Source of the DNA: Paenibacillus anaericanus
Lineage (GTDB): Bacteria; Bacillota; Bacilli; Paenibacillales; Paenibacillaceae
NCBI RefSeq assembly: GCF_003994475.1
Contig: NZ_RZNY01000011.1
Coordinates: 62,001-126,000 of the forward strand
DNA: 64,000 nucleotides
Direction: 5' to 3'
Shown: one piece after another, positions 52,492 to 61,612 of the stretch
Numbering within the stretch: position 1 is the stretch's first letter
Layout of the letters: each line of letters begins with the position of its first letter
The notes under the pieces: generated by a model
The model's database searches: none
Told to the model about the DNA's origin: nothing
Seen by the model: the letters and a program-made list of their open reading frames with translations, nothing else
Made by a program: the position numbers and the translations under genes

Positions 52492-53937
52492 ATGGGGAAA
52501 GACAAAAAGAAAATTAACAATGGGATATTACTAGCGATTTTAATCTTTGGTTGTTTCTTATCCACATTGAATCAAACTCTATTAAATATCGCATTAAGCA
52601 ATTTGATGGATGTATTTCATGTAACGGCAACAACAGTACAATGGATTTCAACGGGTTTTATGTTGGTCAACGGGATCTTGATTCCGATTACAGCATATCT
52701 AATGAAACGCTTTACAACGCGTCAACTATTCTTAAGTGCTATGCTATTCTTATTAATCGGTTCGATTATTTGCGCAGTGGCGCCAAACTTTAGTGTGCTA
52801 TTGGCAGGACGGATGATTCAAGCTGCCGGTGCAGGAATTATTATGCCACTCATGATGAGCGTCGTACTCACTATTTTTCCAGTCGAAAAACGTGGTAGTG
52901 CAATGGGGCTCCTTGGACTGGCGATCATTTTCGCTCCTGCCATTGGACCGACTCTTTCGGGATTTGTCATTCAATATCACTCTTGGCGCTGGTTGTTTAT
53001 CGGCCTAATACCGCTTGTCCTTATTGTCATTCTTTTAGCTTATAAATATTTAGTGAATGTTTCCGAAACGTCTAAGTCGAAGCTCGATGTGGTGAGTGTT
53101 CTTTTATCAACATTTGGATTTGGCTTTATTTTATACGGTTTCAGTAGTGCAGGTAGCAGAGGTTGGGACGACTTATTTGTGATACTTACATTGGTTATTG
53201 GTATCGTTGTAACGGCGCTCTTCTGTATTCGACAAATGAAGTCCGATGACCCACTATTAAACCTATCGGTGTTTAAACATAAAGTCTTTACTTTAACGTC
53301 TGTTATTAACGTATTAATCACGATGATGATGTACGCTGATATGATTTTATTGCCGATCTATTTACAAAAAGGTCGTGGGTTCACGGCATTTGATGCAGGG
53401 CTTTTATTATTACCAGGCGCACTCGTGAATGCGTTTATGTCACCCGTTACGGGTAAATTGTATGATCGTTTTGGTGCGAAGCCGCTGTTTATCATTGGTT
53501 TACTGTTTATTATCCCATCCATGTGGGCCGTAACAGATTTATCTGTAACGACAACGTATATGTTTTTAATGATTCGTACGATTTGCCTTCGAATTGGATT
53601 AAGCTTCATTACAATGCCACTCAATACGGCCGGACTAAATGCGCTACCCAAACAACTCGGTATGCACGGTTCAGCTGTGAATAATACCGTTCGGCAAATT
53701 GCAGGAGCGATAGGCACTGCTGTTGTGATTACAATATATACAGCACAGGCAACAAGCCATGCTGCTACAGTGATGCACAGTAATCCTTCCACTACTCCTG
53801 AGCTCCTTAAAACCCTTGCTTCCATTTTAGGTGCGAGTGATGCCTATTATTTCATGATGATCTTAGCTGTTATCGCACTTGTTATCACATTATTTATGCC
53901 TAAGAAAAAGAAGTCAACGATGCAAGAACAAGCTTAA
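52492..53937 (+). CDS. MFS DHA2-family drug exporter (14 TM, EmrB/LmrB-like)
   Basis: About 481 residues, 14 helices. DHA2 motifs: LDQT-equivalent STLNQTLLNIALSNL in helix 1, TTVQWISTGFMLVNGILIP, GRMIQAAGAGIIMPL (motif B/C region). The ATG at 52492 has AGAGGA upstream; the longer frame from 52450 adds a soluble tail without a ribosome site. It is divergent from the TetR gene. The C-terminus ends in Lys-rich KKKK and Gln residues. Substrate unknown. Confidence 0.9.
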   Translation: MGKDKKKINNGILLAILIFGCFLSTLNQTLLNIALSNLMDVFHVTATTVQWISTGFMLVNGILIPITAYLMKRFTTRQLFLSAMLFLLIGSIICAVAPNFSVLLAGRMIQAAGAGIIMPLMMSVVLTIFPVEKRGSAMGLLGLAIIFAPAIGPTLSGFVIQYHSWRWLFIGLIPLVLIVILLAYKYLVNVSETSKSKLDVVSVLLSTFGFGFILYGFSSAGSRGWDDLFVILTLVIGIVVTALFCIRQMKSDDPLLNLSVFKHKVFTLTSVINVLITMMMYADMILLPIYLQKGRGFTAFDAGLLLLPGALVNAFMSPVTGKLYDRFGAKPLFIIGLLFIIPSMWAVTDLSVTTTYMFLMIRTICLRIGLSFITMPLNTAGLNALPKQLGMHGSAVNNTVRQIAGAIGTAVVITIYTAQATSHAATVMHSNPSTTPELLKTLASILGASDAYYFMMILAVIALVITLFMPKKKKSTMQEQA

Positions 53938-54294
53938 TTTAATCTATGTTTGCATGGAAAAATGGCTCATAACCAAAACGATGCTTAACGAAATAAAACT
54001 GGGAATAAAGTTAGTTCTTGTCGAGCACTGATTTCATGGATTCGCCGGAAAAGGCAATCGGTTTTACGAGGACACTGAATTGATCAGATAAATAAATATT
54101 AGACTCATTACACTTAATTAAAAACAGCGATAGTCATGGACAAGAAAATAAAGTCCTAGACTGTCGCTGTTTTATTGAGCTAACGTCTCCGTTAGCGTAA
54201 TGACCTGCGTCATCATGTCCATCAGTGAGCTGGACCACCTTTTTGAACATCGGCAGCCTCGACATTCTATGTTCCAATAACGTGTTTGCAAAGC
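53938..54294. other. Gap of 357 bases, terminator only
   Basis: Apart from the hairpin at 54119-54176 I see no gene, repeat or clear promoter here. Confidence 0.5.
54119..54176. terminator. Bidirectional terminator between DHA2 pump and lipoprotein genes
   Basis: AAAACAGCGATAGTC and GACTGTCGCTGTTTT arms (one mismatch) with inner GGAC/GTCC pairing, flanked by A and T runs. Confidence 0.7.
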
Positions 54295-55071
54295 TTATTC
54301 AGTTGTGTTTACCTCAGCAAGCTCACCATCGGCATAACGGAACAATTTCTTTGCATCATCTGTCCCCGACTGGATCAAGGTCGAACCGTCTTGTTCCACC
54401 AACGTGGTGTAGACGTTCCCAAGCTGCTTGACCACGTCGGCCATCTCGAAATGGCCTTGGGTCCATTGGTAGATCAGCAAGTACGACGGGATGCTGCCAG
54501 CTGCTGAGACCGCCATCAAATCAGATTTCCCATCGCCATCAAGATCCACAATTTTGGGCGTCCCCATGGTGAGCAGGTTCAACCATCGCTTGGTTTCCGC
54601 GTCGTATCCGATAACTTTAAGTTCAACGTATGCCGCGCCCATGTCTCCAGAGATGAGCAGTTCATTTTGTCCGTTACCTGTGAGGTCGGAGGCTATTAGC
54701 TCGTTGATCCCCAACAGACTATAAGAGGAAGCCAAGCCGATGCTATAAGATTGCCCTTCGTCGATTAAGAAAGCGTAGACATCATGCGAATCGGTTCCTT
54801 GATAAAGCTTTACCAAGACTTTCTTGCCATTGATTTGTAGCTCTAGCTCTGTGCCCTTTAATTCTTTTAGCCCTGCCTCAGGTTTTTCTGCTGGCAATTC
54901 GCTTGTCGGAACTGCGGCAAATTTTAGCTGAGTGGCATATTCGATAACATTATCTCCTTTTTGGCTTACGTCTGTTTTCGCATTCGTTAACGCGCAACCG
55001 CTAATCAGTAAAATAACCGCAAGACCAACTAATGACCATTTGGTGGAGTTCTTAGTAAATGAAGTAATCAT
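54295..55071 (-). CDS. Lipoprotein with FG-GAP/VCBS-like repeats
   Basis: 258 residues. Signal with lipobox LLISGC; mature part contains two D-x-D-G-D-type calcium/beta-propeller-like segments (SDLTGNGQNELLISGD and VDLDGDGKSDLMAVS). Such proteins sit on the outer membrane face and often follow M56/BlaR1-type sensors, as here: the M56 remnant ends 15 bases before this start. GAGAGGAG precedes the ATG. Likely once part of a sensor operon; function unknown. Confidence 0.82.
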   Translation of the reverse strand: MITSFTKNSTKWSLVGLAVILLISGCALTNAKTDVSQKGDNVIEYATQLKFAAVPTSELPAEKPEAGLKELKGTELELQINGKKVLVKLYQGTDSHDVYAFLIDEGQSYSIGLASSYSLLGINELIASDLTGNGQNELLISGDMGAAYVELKVIGYDAETKRWLNLLTMGTPKIVDLDGDGKSDLMAVSAAGSIPSYLLIYQWTQGHFEMADVVKQLGNVYTTLVEQDGSTLIQSGTDDAKKLFRYADGELAEVNTTE

Positions 55072-55085
55072 AATGAGTCTCCTCT

Positions 55086-55313
55086 CTAGAGCTTTCTTGT
55101 TGTCCGAAATGCTTGCAGCGTCTGCTGTCGAACAGAAATTTTAAATGTCTCCAGCAGTTTGATGATCGTGAAGGCGTAGTCTTTTGACTCCGCAGGATTG
55201 ATGCGAGATAAGGCAAATGCATCGCATGCAATTTCCTGATCTTCACGCATCCTCAAACAATAGGTATACCAAAGGAGCGAATTGAACCAATGGAGCGAAA
55301 GAAGCACACTCAT
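55086..55313 (-). pseudogene. Remnant of an M56 (BlaR1/MecR1-like) membrane peptidase
   Basis: About 75 residues matching the segment after the zinc motif of M56 peptidases: LHWFNSLLWYTY, MREDQEIACDAFALSRI and ESKDYAFTIIKLLE. The HExxH motif, all earlier helices and the sensor domain are missing, and no ribosome site precedes the fragment. The 5' part has been lost, perhaps by a deletion that joined it to the sequence at about 55320. Confidence 0.75.
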
Positions 55314-55372
55314 GGGAGATTAATCCTACTCTACGCTAAATTCAAGCCTAACCCTACCTTTACATTCCGAAT

Positions 55373-56023
55373 TTACGATACGAGTTCAACAGCCCGTGGT
55401 AATATCCTTTCGTATTCCTTATGTAACACATAATGCTGGACGCCTCTCGAAGAGTTAAGGGCTTCCCTGGCGTGCTTGACCGCAGTTTCGATGCAGCCAG
55501 CTTTGAGTTCAATTTCCGTTAGCAGTGCTGATCTCATCCAAGGCTTCTTGATGGATTCAAGACGTTTTCGAGCCTGAGCACTCTCCCCGTCCTCCAACAG
55601 TAGAATCGTTTCGTAATATGTCCGGTAATCAGAATAGCGGATGTACGGTAAGGCTTCTTGAACTGCAGTCATATCTTTGCGATAAACGCCGTATGCCGCC
55701 TTGTACGATGCCTGTGCTGCTGCCTGCTTATATTTGCTCATAAGCTGCTCCATAATCGTTCTTGCTTCATCCTCAAGTCTGTTAGCAAAAACATAATTAA
55801 TATAGAGTCCAGGCGTGTTTTTCTGACTGCGTAAAAAGGATTCCACGCGGTCCACACGCTTTTCCAAAGCTAACGGATAAATAAATCGGATTATAAAAAA
55901 AATCAGGGTAGCCATCACAGCAGTTCCTACTATCAAGACTGACGAATACCCATCGATTGCCATGAATAAAACCACTACGAACAAGACGAAATAAAATGAA
56001 ATTTTCCACCAAAGTTGCTTCAA
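55373..56023 (-). CDS. Membrane-anchored helical-repeat protein, unknown function
   Basis: 216 residues. Two N-terminal helices (about 5-22 and 28-52) anchor it; the rest is helical with TPR-like composition (YKQAAAQASYKAAYGVYRKD, ETILLLEDGESAQARKRLE, AGCIETAVKHAREAL). A TTG start at 56023 has AAAGGAG upstream. Such proteins often accompany M56/BlaI sensor pairs, which fits the remnant just downstream. Family not identified. Confidence 0.75.
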   Translation of the reverse strand: MKQLWWKISFYFVLFVVVLFMAIDGYSSVLIVGTAVMATLIFFIIRFIYPLALEKRVDRVESFLRSQKNTPGLYINYVFANRLEDEARTIMEQLMSKYKQAAAQASYKAAYGVYRKDMTAVQEALPYIRYSDYRTYYETILLLEDGESAQARKRLESIKKPWMRSALLTEIELKAGCIETAVKHAREALNSSRGVQHYVLHKEYERILPRAVELVS

Positions 56024-56165
56024 TATAAATCTCCTTTTAAAACGTAATTAGATAGTTTGAGGAAAAGAAACAGCGAGGTTCCCCAATTCTCCCCAACCTT
56101 ATATTCACCTTATCTAAGGTATTCGGCGAATGATTAAACTATCCTGCCCGTTACGTTAGTTGAGA

Positions 56166-56192
56166 AAAGGGCTACCACTCGGCAGCCCTTGC
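56166..56192 (-). terminator. Terminator of trHb-murB-ribF operon
   Basis: AAGGGCT and AGCCCTT arms with a ten-base loop, followed on the minus strand by TTTCTC; 105 bases after the last gene. Confidence 0.6.
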
Positions 56193-56296
56193 TCTGTTGA
56201 ACTATCGTTTCCTGTTACTTCAATAAGGATGTGCTTTAAAAGTAATCGGGGATATCAAGTGATATGGAGTTGGCCTCGTCAACGGAGGTAGTTCAA

Positions 56297-56863
56297 TTAA
56301 ATCTCGATATGTTTAATTACTTTAGCAGGATTCCCACCAACAACTACATTATCAGGTACATCCTTTGTCACCACTGCACCAGAGGCAATAACCGCATTAT
56401 CTCCAATCGTGACACCAGGATTTATAACTGCGCTTCCACCAATCCAAACATTATTACCAATCGTTATAGGCTTTCCATACTCTGCCCCTGAAGTACGTTC
56501 AAATGGGTTTAGCGGGTGCGTAGCTGTATAGATTTGTACGCCTGGTGCTAGAAAACAATTATCTCCGATTCGAACTTCACACACGTCTAGGATGACACAG
56601 TTGAAATTGGCATAAAAATTGTTGCCGACATGGATATTGTAACCATAATCGCAACGAAACGATGGTTCTATGTAAAGGTCACCAGCCGCTGAACCAAAAA
56701 GCTCTTTGAGAAGTTCCGTTCGTTTGTCATGTTCCGTTTCCGTTGTTTGATTAAATAAACGACTCAGTCTTCTAGCGTTCTCACGATCTTTGGTTAATTG
56801 TGGATCTGCGGCGATATATAGTTCTCCGTTTAACATTTTTTCTTTCTCGGTCTTGATGTTCAT
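56297..56863 (-). CDS. Sugar O-acetyltransferase (maltose acetyltransferase-like)
   Basis: About 188 residues of the LacA/Maa/NodL type. N-terminal Maa domain ([20 protein letters not shown]) is followed by left-handed beta-helix hexapeptide repeats with [31 protein letters not shown], and the catalytic His in TATHPLNP. The ATG at 56863 overlaps the HAD stop codon (ATGA) and has GAGAGGA upstream. Last gene of the operon. Confidence 0.92.
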   Translation of the reverse strand: MNIKTEKEKMLNGELYIAADPQLTKDRENARRLSRLFNQTTETEHDKRTELLKELFGSAAGDLYIEPSFRCDYGYNIHVGNNFYANFNCVILDVCEVRIGDNCFLAPGVQIYTATHPLNPFERTSGAEYGKPITIGNNVWIGGSAVINPGVTIGDNAVIASGAVVTKDVPDNVVVGGNPAKVIKHIEI

Positions 56864-57546
56864 TTCCAACTTCCTCTCTCATGCTCTGTATTCATTTTAT
56901 CACTGATTAGTGTTCTTAATTCAAGTAGGTCATCAATGATTGCATCCGCTTGTGCAAGCTCGTCTTCTTGGGAAAAGTCAAACCGACAGCCAATCGCCAT
57001 CAAGCCATTGCTTTTTGCAGCATGGATATCAGACAGTCTATCCCCGACCACTGCAGCATGCTCGATGTTATATTTATTTAGAATAAAGTTAACTAGATCA
57101 GCCTTATTCTGTGTTTGTATCTGCTGAATACTGAAGGTTTCAGTGACCCATACATCAAAATTATAATAATTTACGATGGCATTCAGATATTCGACTTGTC
57201 CATTACTTGCGATAAAGATGGAGCTACCTGTTTCTTTCAAGTAATCGAAGACCTCGCGGACATGCGGATAGAGGGCACCGTTTCCATTGTTAATATTTGC
57301 AATTAATTTATCATGGAAAAATTCGTTTGCCCTTTGTCTGATCTCATTTGAATGAGTCGGTAATAACGTTTCCCATACTACGGGTAGAGGAACGCCCATA
57401 ATCTCACGATATTTTTGAAGAGGCGTTTCGTTAGACCACTCATTTAGAGACGTCAAATACGCAAAGGTTTCATCTAGAGCCAACTCTAAGATTTTGTTCG
57501 TCTGAAACAGCGTTCCATCCATATCGAATATAAGTGATGAGGGCAT
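56860..57546 (-). CDS. HAD-superfamily phosphatase
   Basis: 228 residues with HAD motif [11 protein letters not shown], motif II IFIASNG and motif [23 protein letters not shown]; the cap is helical (subfamily I). Phosphoglycolate- or beta-phosphoglucomutase-type phosphatases share this layout. AGGAG precedes the ATG. It is coupled to the sugar acetyltransferase and follows the SufR-like gene by 15 bases. Substrate unknown. Confidence 0.9.
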   Translation of the reverse strand: MPSSLIFDMDGTLFQTNKILELALDETFAYLTSLNEWSNETPLQKYREIMGVPLPVVWETLLPTHSNEIRQRANEFFHDKLIANINNGNGALYPHVREVFDYLKETGSSIFIASNGQVEYLNAIVNYYNFDVWVTETFSIQQIQTQNKADLVNFILNKYNIEHAAVVGDRLSDIHAAKSNGLMAIGCRFDFSQEDELAQADAIIDDLLELRTLISDKMNTEHERGSWK

Positions 57547-57561
57547 TTTAACTTCTCCTGA

Positions 57562-58212
57562 TTAGTTGTTGTTATCTCTCTTTTTAATTTGATAGGTACA
57601 TCTTTGTCCGCCATCGGCAAGGCATTCCGTACGTTTGACTTCCGCATTGCCTAGTAACGATTCAAATAATTGTAATTCGCACCCACAAGCCTGTTGATAT
57701 TTCGTAGCGACTTGTTCAATCGGGCAATTGTGTTCCTGAAGCACAAACTCACCCTCATTGATCTGCTCCCACTCAGCCATGTACCCATTTTCGTTCTGAA
57801 TGTTGGCGAGATTTGAAACACGATCAGCAAAGTCCTGCCCTTGCATGTGGCTATCGTATTGCTTGACCATCTTATTCTTACGTCCTTCAAAAACCTGCTC
57901 AATGCCCACTTCGCCAAAATGATCTTCAATCTCTTCTAATAATTCAAGCGAGAATGTTTGATATTTAACAGGAAAGAAGCCTCTGGAATGATCGGTTAGG
58001 CAATAAACAGCCGTTGGTCTGCCCATGGATTGCCTGATCTTCTTGGAAGTAATGTGATTATCCCGTTCTAATGATTGAATATGACGGCTAACAGCCATAA
58101 CCGTTATCCCCAGTGCTTCCGAAAGATCCTTGATACTTAACTCACCTTTAGTTTTTAGAAGCTGCATAATGTATTCTCTCGTCGAAAGCTTACTTTGATC
58201 GATTGGCGTCAT
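57562..58212 (-). CDS. Winged-helix regulator with C-terminal Cys cluster (SufR-like)
   Basis: About 216 residues. N-terminal helix-turn-helix (LSIKDLSEALGITVMAVSRHIQSLERD) is DeoR/ArsR-like. The C-terminal domain carries five cysteines: HNCPIEQ, ACGC, TECLADGGQRC, a pattern seen in SufR-type regulators that bind an Fe-S cluster. The ATG at 58212 has GTGAGGAT upstream; the GTG at 58221 is an alternative. It sits between ribF and the HAD gene. Target genes are not known; an Fe-S, redox or NO signal is plausible given the haemoglobin in the same operon. Confidence 0.83.
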   Translation of the reverse strand: MTPIDQSKLSTREYIMQLLKTKGELSIKDLSEALGITVMAVSRHIQSLERDNHITSKKIRQSMGRPTAVYCLTDHSRGFFPVKYQTFSLELLEEIEDHFGEVGIEQVFEGRKNKMVKQYDSHMQGQDFADRVSNLANIQNENGYMAEWEQINEGEFVLQEHNCPIEQVATKYQQACGCELQLFESLLGNAEVKRTECLADGGQRCTYQIKKRDNNN

Positions 58213-58242
58213 GATCCTCACCGTCCCTGTCCAATCTCAAAT

Positions 58243-59205
58243 CTATCGTGAATTGTGCAACAATGACATTTCCTGGAAGAGACGCTGGGCTTCTATTTTA
58301 TCGTTTGTCATCTGTGCAATGAGTGGTTCCAGACCCGAAAATTTGATTTCCCCACGTAAATATTTTAAAAATGAAACAGTGACGGTTGCTCCATACAAAT
58401 CCCCTGAGAAATCAAGCAAATAAGCTTCGATCAAATAACCAGTCCCATTTACGGTAGGACGATATCCGGCACTAATGAGTACGTTCCAGTTTGTTTGCCC
58501 AAAGTTTCCATCATGGATCTCTACAGTTCCCATATAAACCCCTGGTTTAGGAAAAACATACGAATCTGTTCCTCCCAAATTAATCGTTGGAAAACCAAGC
58601 TCCCTACCCAGTTTTTTACCGTGTATCACAGTTCCAGTAACCGTATAAGGTCGACCTAATCGGGCTTGAATAGCTTCCATTTCCCCGTCCGCTACTAATG
58701 AACGAATCGTACTGCTGCTGACTTCACTTCCGTTTTCCATGATCAAAGGTACAACCGTTACGGATACATCGATTTGAGCGCACAATGATTTGAGTTCTTC
58801 CGTGCTGGACTCACTACCCTTGCCAAAATGGAATCCCTCTCCAACCACGATCCGCTTCACATTTAATTTAGAAATATGATCCAAGATAAATTCTTTAGCT
58901 GAAATTTTCGCATATTCTTTTGTGAACTTCACGAGGTAGTATCGATCAACACCGAATTCTTTTAAAATCCGCAATTTGTCATCTTCCGGTGTGAGTTTCT
59001 TCTCGAAGTTTGGATCCTGTCTCAGCACCCACTGTGGATGCTCGGAAAAACTCAATACGGCGAGCTTATCCTTCTCCGCCATAAATTCTCTTGCTGTTTC
59101 AAGGATCACTTGATGGCCTTTATGAAGTCCATCAAATTTACCAATTACAAGGACAAGAGAGTCTGAATCTATGGGTGGGGTTGATGTAACTTCAATGATC
59201 TCCAT
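58243..59205 (-). CDS. ribF: Bifunctional riboflavin kinase/FAD synthetase RibF
   Basis: About 320 residues making FMN and FAD from riboflavin. FAD-synthetase part: VLVIGKFDGLHKGHQ, SFSEHPQWVL and SSSTIRSLVADGE. Riboflavin-kinase part: GTVIHGKKLGRELGFPTINL (kinase motif) and NVLISAGYRPTVNG. The ATG at 59205 has GAGAGG upstream. RibF normally lies beside truB; here it is in an operon with murB and a haemoglobin, so it is probably a second copy. Confidence 0.92.
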   Translation of the reverse strand: MEIIEVTSTPPIDSDSLVLVIGKFDGLHKGHQVILETAREFMAEKDKLAVLSFSEHPQWVLRQDPNFEKKLTPEDDKLRILKEFGVDRYYLVKFTKEYAKISAKEFILDHISKLNVKRIVVGEGFHFGKGSESSTEELKSLCAQIDVSVTVVPLIMENGSEVSSSTIRSLVADGEMEAIQARLGRPYTVTGTVIHGKKLGRELGFPTINLGGTDSYVFPKPGVYMGTVEIHDGNFGQTNWNVLISAGYRPTVNGTGYLIEAYLLDFSGDLYGATVTVSFLKYLRGEIKFSGLEPLIAQMTNDKIEAQRLFQEMSLLHNSR

Positions 59206-59227
59206 GTATATCCTCTCCACTTCTATC

Positions 59228-60151
59228 TCAATTCGTAGGGTCTTCACCAATAATGATGACTTCTGTCTCTAAATCGATATCAAAATTCTGTTTCACCGTA
59301 TTCTTAATGAGTTCTATCAAGTCAATGTAATCCTGAGACGTAGCATTATTTACATTCACTATGAAACCAGCGTGTTTCGTAGATACCTCTGCTCCGCCAA
59401 TTCGCTTACCTTGTAGGCCACAGTCTTGAATCAGTTTACCAGCAAAATAACCCGGTGGACGTTTGAAAACACTGCCACATGAAGGATATTCTAAAGGTTG
59501 TTTACTTTCCCGCGCCTCTGTGAATTCCTTCATTTTCACTTGTATCATTGCAAGGTCGGCTGGTTGTAGAGCAAATTCAGCTTCGAGCACGATATAATTT
59601 TTCTCAGAGATAATACTCTTTCGATATCCGAATGATAAATCTTCCTTGGATAAAGTTAAGAGTTCCCCTTCTTGAGTCATGATCACTGCTTTAACTAAGA
59701 CATCTTCTATCTGCCCACCATAGGCGCCAGCATTCATAAACAATGCACCACCAACCGTTCCGGGGATGCCACAAGCAAACTCAAGTCCAGAAAGCTCTTT
59801 ATCCAATGCATATCTAGATACCTCTATAATTGAAGCACCAGCTTGCGCATAAATGGTGTGATTTTCGCTACGGATTTCATTAAATTTATTTAGATTCATT
59901 GTAATACCGCGCAGGCCACCATCTTTTACAATGAGATTAGCACCATGTCCAAGTAGGGTAATTGGAATATGTTCTGCTCTCGCTGCTTGAAGAATTGCGC
60001 CGATCTCATCATACGTGGACGGAGTAATGAAGACATCAGCACTCCCCCCTAACTTTGTATAGGCATGATTCTTAATCGGCTCAGCAAACTTGATATCCAG
60101 AGTCGGCAGCTTTTCTTTCACATAATTATGGAGGTTGAATTCGTTATTCAT
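59228..60151 (-). CDS. murB: UDP-N-acetylenolpyruvoylglucosamine reductase MurB
   Basis: 307 residues; FAD/NADPH enzyme of peptidoglycan precursor synthesis. YTKLGGSADVFITP, LGHGANLIVKDGGLRG and GIPGTVGGALFMNAGAYGG form the FAD site; YPSCGSVFKRPPGYFAGKLI carries the active-site Ser and K; AGFIVN near the end. AGGGAAAG precedes the ATG. It lies 23 bases upstream of ribF. Position outside the cell-division cluster suggests a paralogue. Confidence 0.94.
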   Translation of the reverse strand: MNNEFNLHNYVKEKLPTLDIKFAEPIKNHAYTKLGGSADVFITPSTYDEIGAILQAARAEHIPITLLGHGANLIVKDGGLRGITMNLNKFNEIRSENHTIYAQAGASIIEVSRYALDKELSGLEFACGIPGTVGGALFMNAGAYGGQIEDVLVKAVIMTQEGELLTLSKEDLSFGYRKSIISEKNYIVLEAEFALQPADLAMIQVKMKEFTEARESKQPLEYPSCGSVFKRPPGYFAGKLIQDCGLQGKRIGGAEVSTKHAGFIVNVNNATSQDYIDLIELIKNTVKQNFDIDLETEVIIIGEDPTN

Positions 60152-60202
60152 TAAGTTCTTTCCCTTCGATAGTTATCATCGGATTCATGAATTATACAAT
60201 TA

Positions 60203-60565
60203 TTAAGAGTTTACGAAAAAGTATGCGGATACCTTCAAACGTTCAATGACCGCATGCCTGAGTTCTTCTGATTCAACCGTTTCTTCGAGTGCCCTACTCA
60301 TGCATGATAACCAAGCATCGGCATGATCACGAGTGATAGTAAAAGGCATATGACGTGCTCTCATCCGAGGATGTCCGAACACCGACGTGTACAAATCAGG
60401 ACCACCAAAAAATTGGCTCAAAAACATCTCTTGTTTCTCCATAATGGAGTCAATGTCATTCGTGAATAAAGGAGCTAATAAAGGATCTTTCTTCACCTTA
60501 GGATAGAAGGATTCAACAACCTTACGTATCCCTAGTTGCCCGCCAAGTTCATCATATAATACCAT
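60203..60565 (-). CDS. Truncated haemoglobin, group II (YjbI-like)
   Basis: 120 residues of the trHbO type. FTNDIDSIMEKQEMFLSQFFGG and RARHMPFTITRDHADAWLSCM contain the proximal His and the Trp typical of group II; Tyr of SFYP is at B10. These bind O2 and NO in the cytosol. G-rich ribosome site before the ATG. First gene of the operon with murB and ribF. Upstream lies a nested pair of inverted repeats likely to be the regulatory site. Confidence 0.92.
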   Translation of the reverse strand: MVLYDELGGQLGIRKVVESFYPKVKKDPLLAPLFTNDIDSIMEKQEMFLSQFFGGPDLYTSVFGHPRMRARHMPFTITRDHADAWLSCMSRALEETVESEELRHAVIERLKVSAYFFVNS

Positions 60566-60594
60566 GGGTACCCCCTATTAGTTCGTTTATAGTT

Positions 60595-60633
60595 AAACAT
60601 TATATACACTAATGTTTAAAAAGTATATAATGT
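60595..60633. promoter_or_regulatory. Nested inverted repeats before haemoglobin operon
   Basis: ACATTATATAC (60597-60607) and GTATATAATGT (60623-60633) form 11-base arms; AAACATTA and TAATGTTT (60595-60617) form a second, overlapping palindrome. Both are 30-68 bases before the haemoglobin start. Confidence 0.6.
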
Positions 60634-60652
60634 AAATCTTTGTCCCAGCAAT

Positions 60653-60678
60653 AGAAAAAGAACCGAAAAATCGGTTCT
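60653..60678 (-). terminator. Terminator after MBL-fold gene
   Basis: AGAACCGA and TCGGTTCT arms with a four-base loop, followed on the minus strand by TTTTTC. Confidence 0.7.
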
Positions 60679-60716
60679 CAATTCATAAGTTCGATTGATG
60701 AACATGAAGTAGTTCT

Positions 60717-61454
60717 CTATGTTGTATAATCTTGAACAAGCTGCTGAATTGCTTGTTGTACATCGCCTTGAAATAAGCCGCCATGATAGCATACGAGCTG
60801 TTCGATGTCATAGTCGAGCAATAGTTTAACGGAGCGGAGCGCCTCATCTAAATCATCTGCAAATTGGGGGTTGGCGATACCGAGCTTCTCTTGCTCGATG
60901 ACGACCACGTCTCCCGCGATTAAAGTTTTACTTGAAGGCAGATATAACGAAATATGACCGGGTACATGTCCAGGTGTATGAACAATTTCGATGCCACCGC
61001 ACCAAGGGAGTATCTCACCATTTGTGACCGTCTGGTCTACTCGAACGGTTTCGACTGCCTTTAAGCTGTCCATAAACTGTTGTACATATGGTTTTGCCTC
61101 TGCAGGAAGTTCATCAAACGTGGACTCTGCCTGCTCAAGTCGGATAACTTTTTTGTCTCCTTCAATATAAGGCACTTCCATTTCATATGCGATAATCTGA
61201 ATATGTGGATACGTCCGTTTTATTGCTGCAAGCGAACCGATATGATCAATATCATGATGGGTCACGATCAATTTTGTAATCGAATCTAGTGTGATATCGT
61301 ATCGATTAACTGCTTTTTCAAGTAGGCTCATAAAATTAGGATACCCGCAGTCAACAAGAATCGTATCGTGCTCATCTTGAAGCAGGATCGGGGTTATGAT
61401 CTGTTGTTGTCCGCTATGTTCGAACTCGATATCGAGTAGTCGAAAGTCGCCCAT
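60717..61454 (-). CDS. Metallo-beta-lactamase-fold hydrolase
   Basis: 245 residues with the metal motif THHDIDHIG, then HTPGHVPGHISL and a late GDVVV and YHGG; the order fits the MBL superfamily of glyoxalase-II-like hydrolases. GGAGGG precedes the ATG. It is a single-gene unit with a terminator. Substrate unknown. Confidence 0.9.
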   Translation of the reverse strand: MGDFRLLDIEFEHSGQQQIITPILLQDEHDTILVDCGYPNFMSLLEKAVNRYDITLDSITKLIVTHHDIDHIGSLAAIKRTYPHIQIIAYEMEVPYIEGDKKVIRLEQAESTFDELPAEAKPYVQQFMDSLKAVETVRVDQTVTNGEILPWCGGIEIVHTPGHVPGHISLYLPSSKTLIAGDVVVIEQEKLGIANPQFADDLDEALRSVKLLLDYDIEQLVCYHGGLFQGDVQQAIQQLVQDYTT

Positions 61455-61612
61455 ATGAAGTCCCTCCTGTTATCCAACTAGTTTTATATTAGATTAATGT
61501 AGTCGTTCATTTTTGTAAATGGAATCGGAAATATGAATTGATGGTACCCATATTCTGTAGTAATATTTAATAGCCTTACTTTAAGATGAATTAAGGAAAG
61601 AAGGATATAGAT

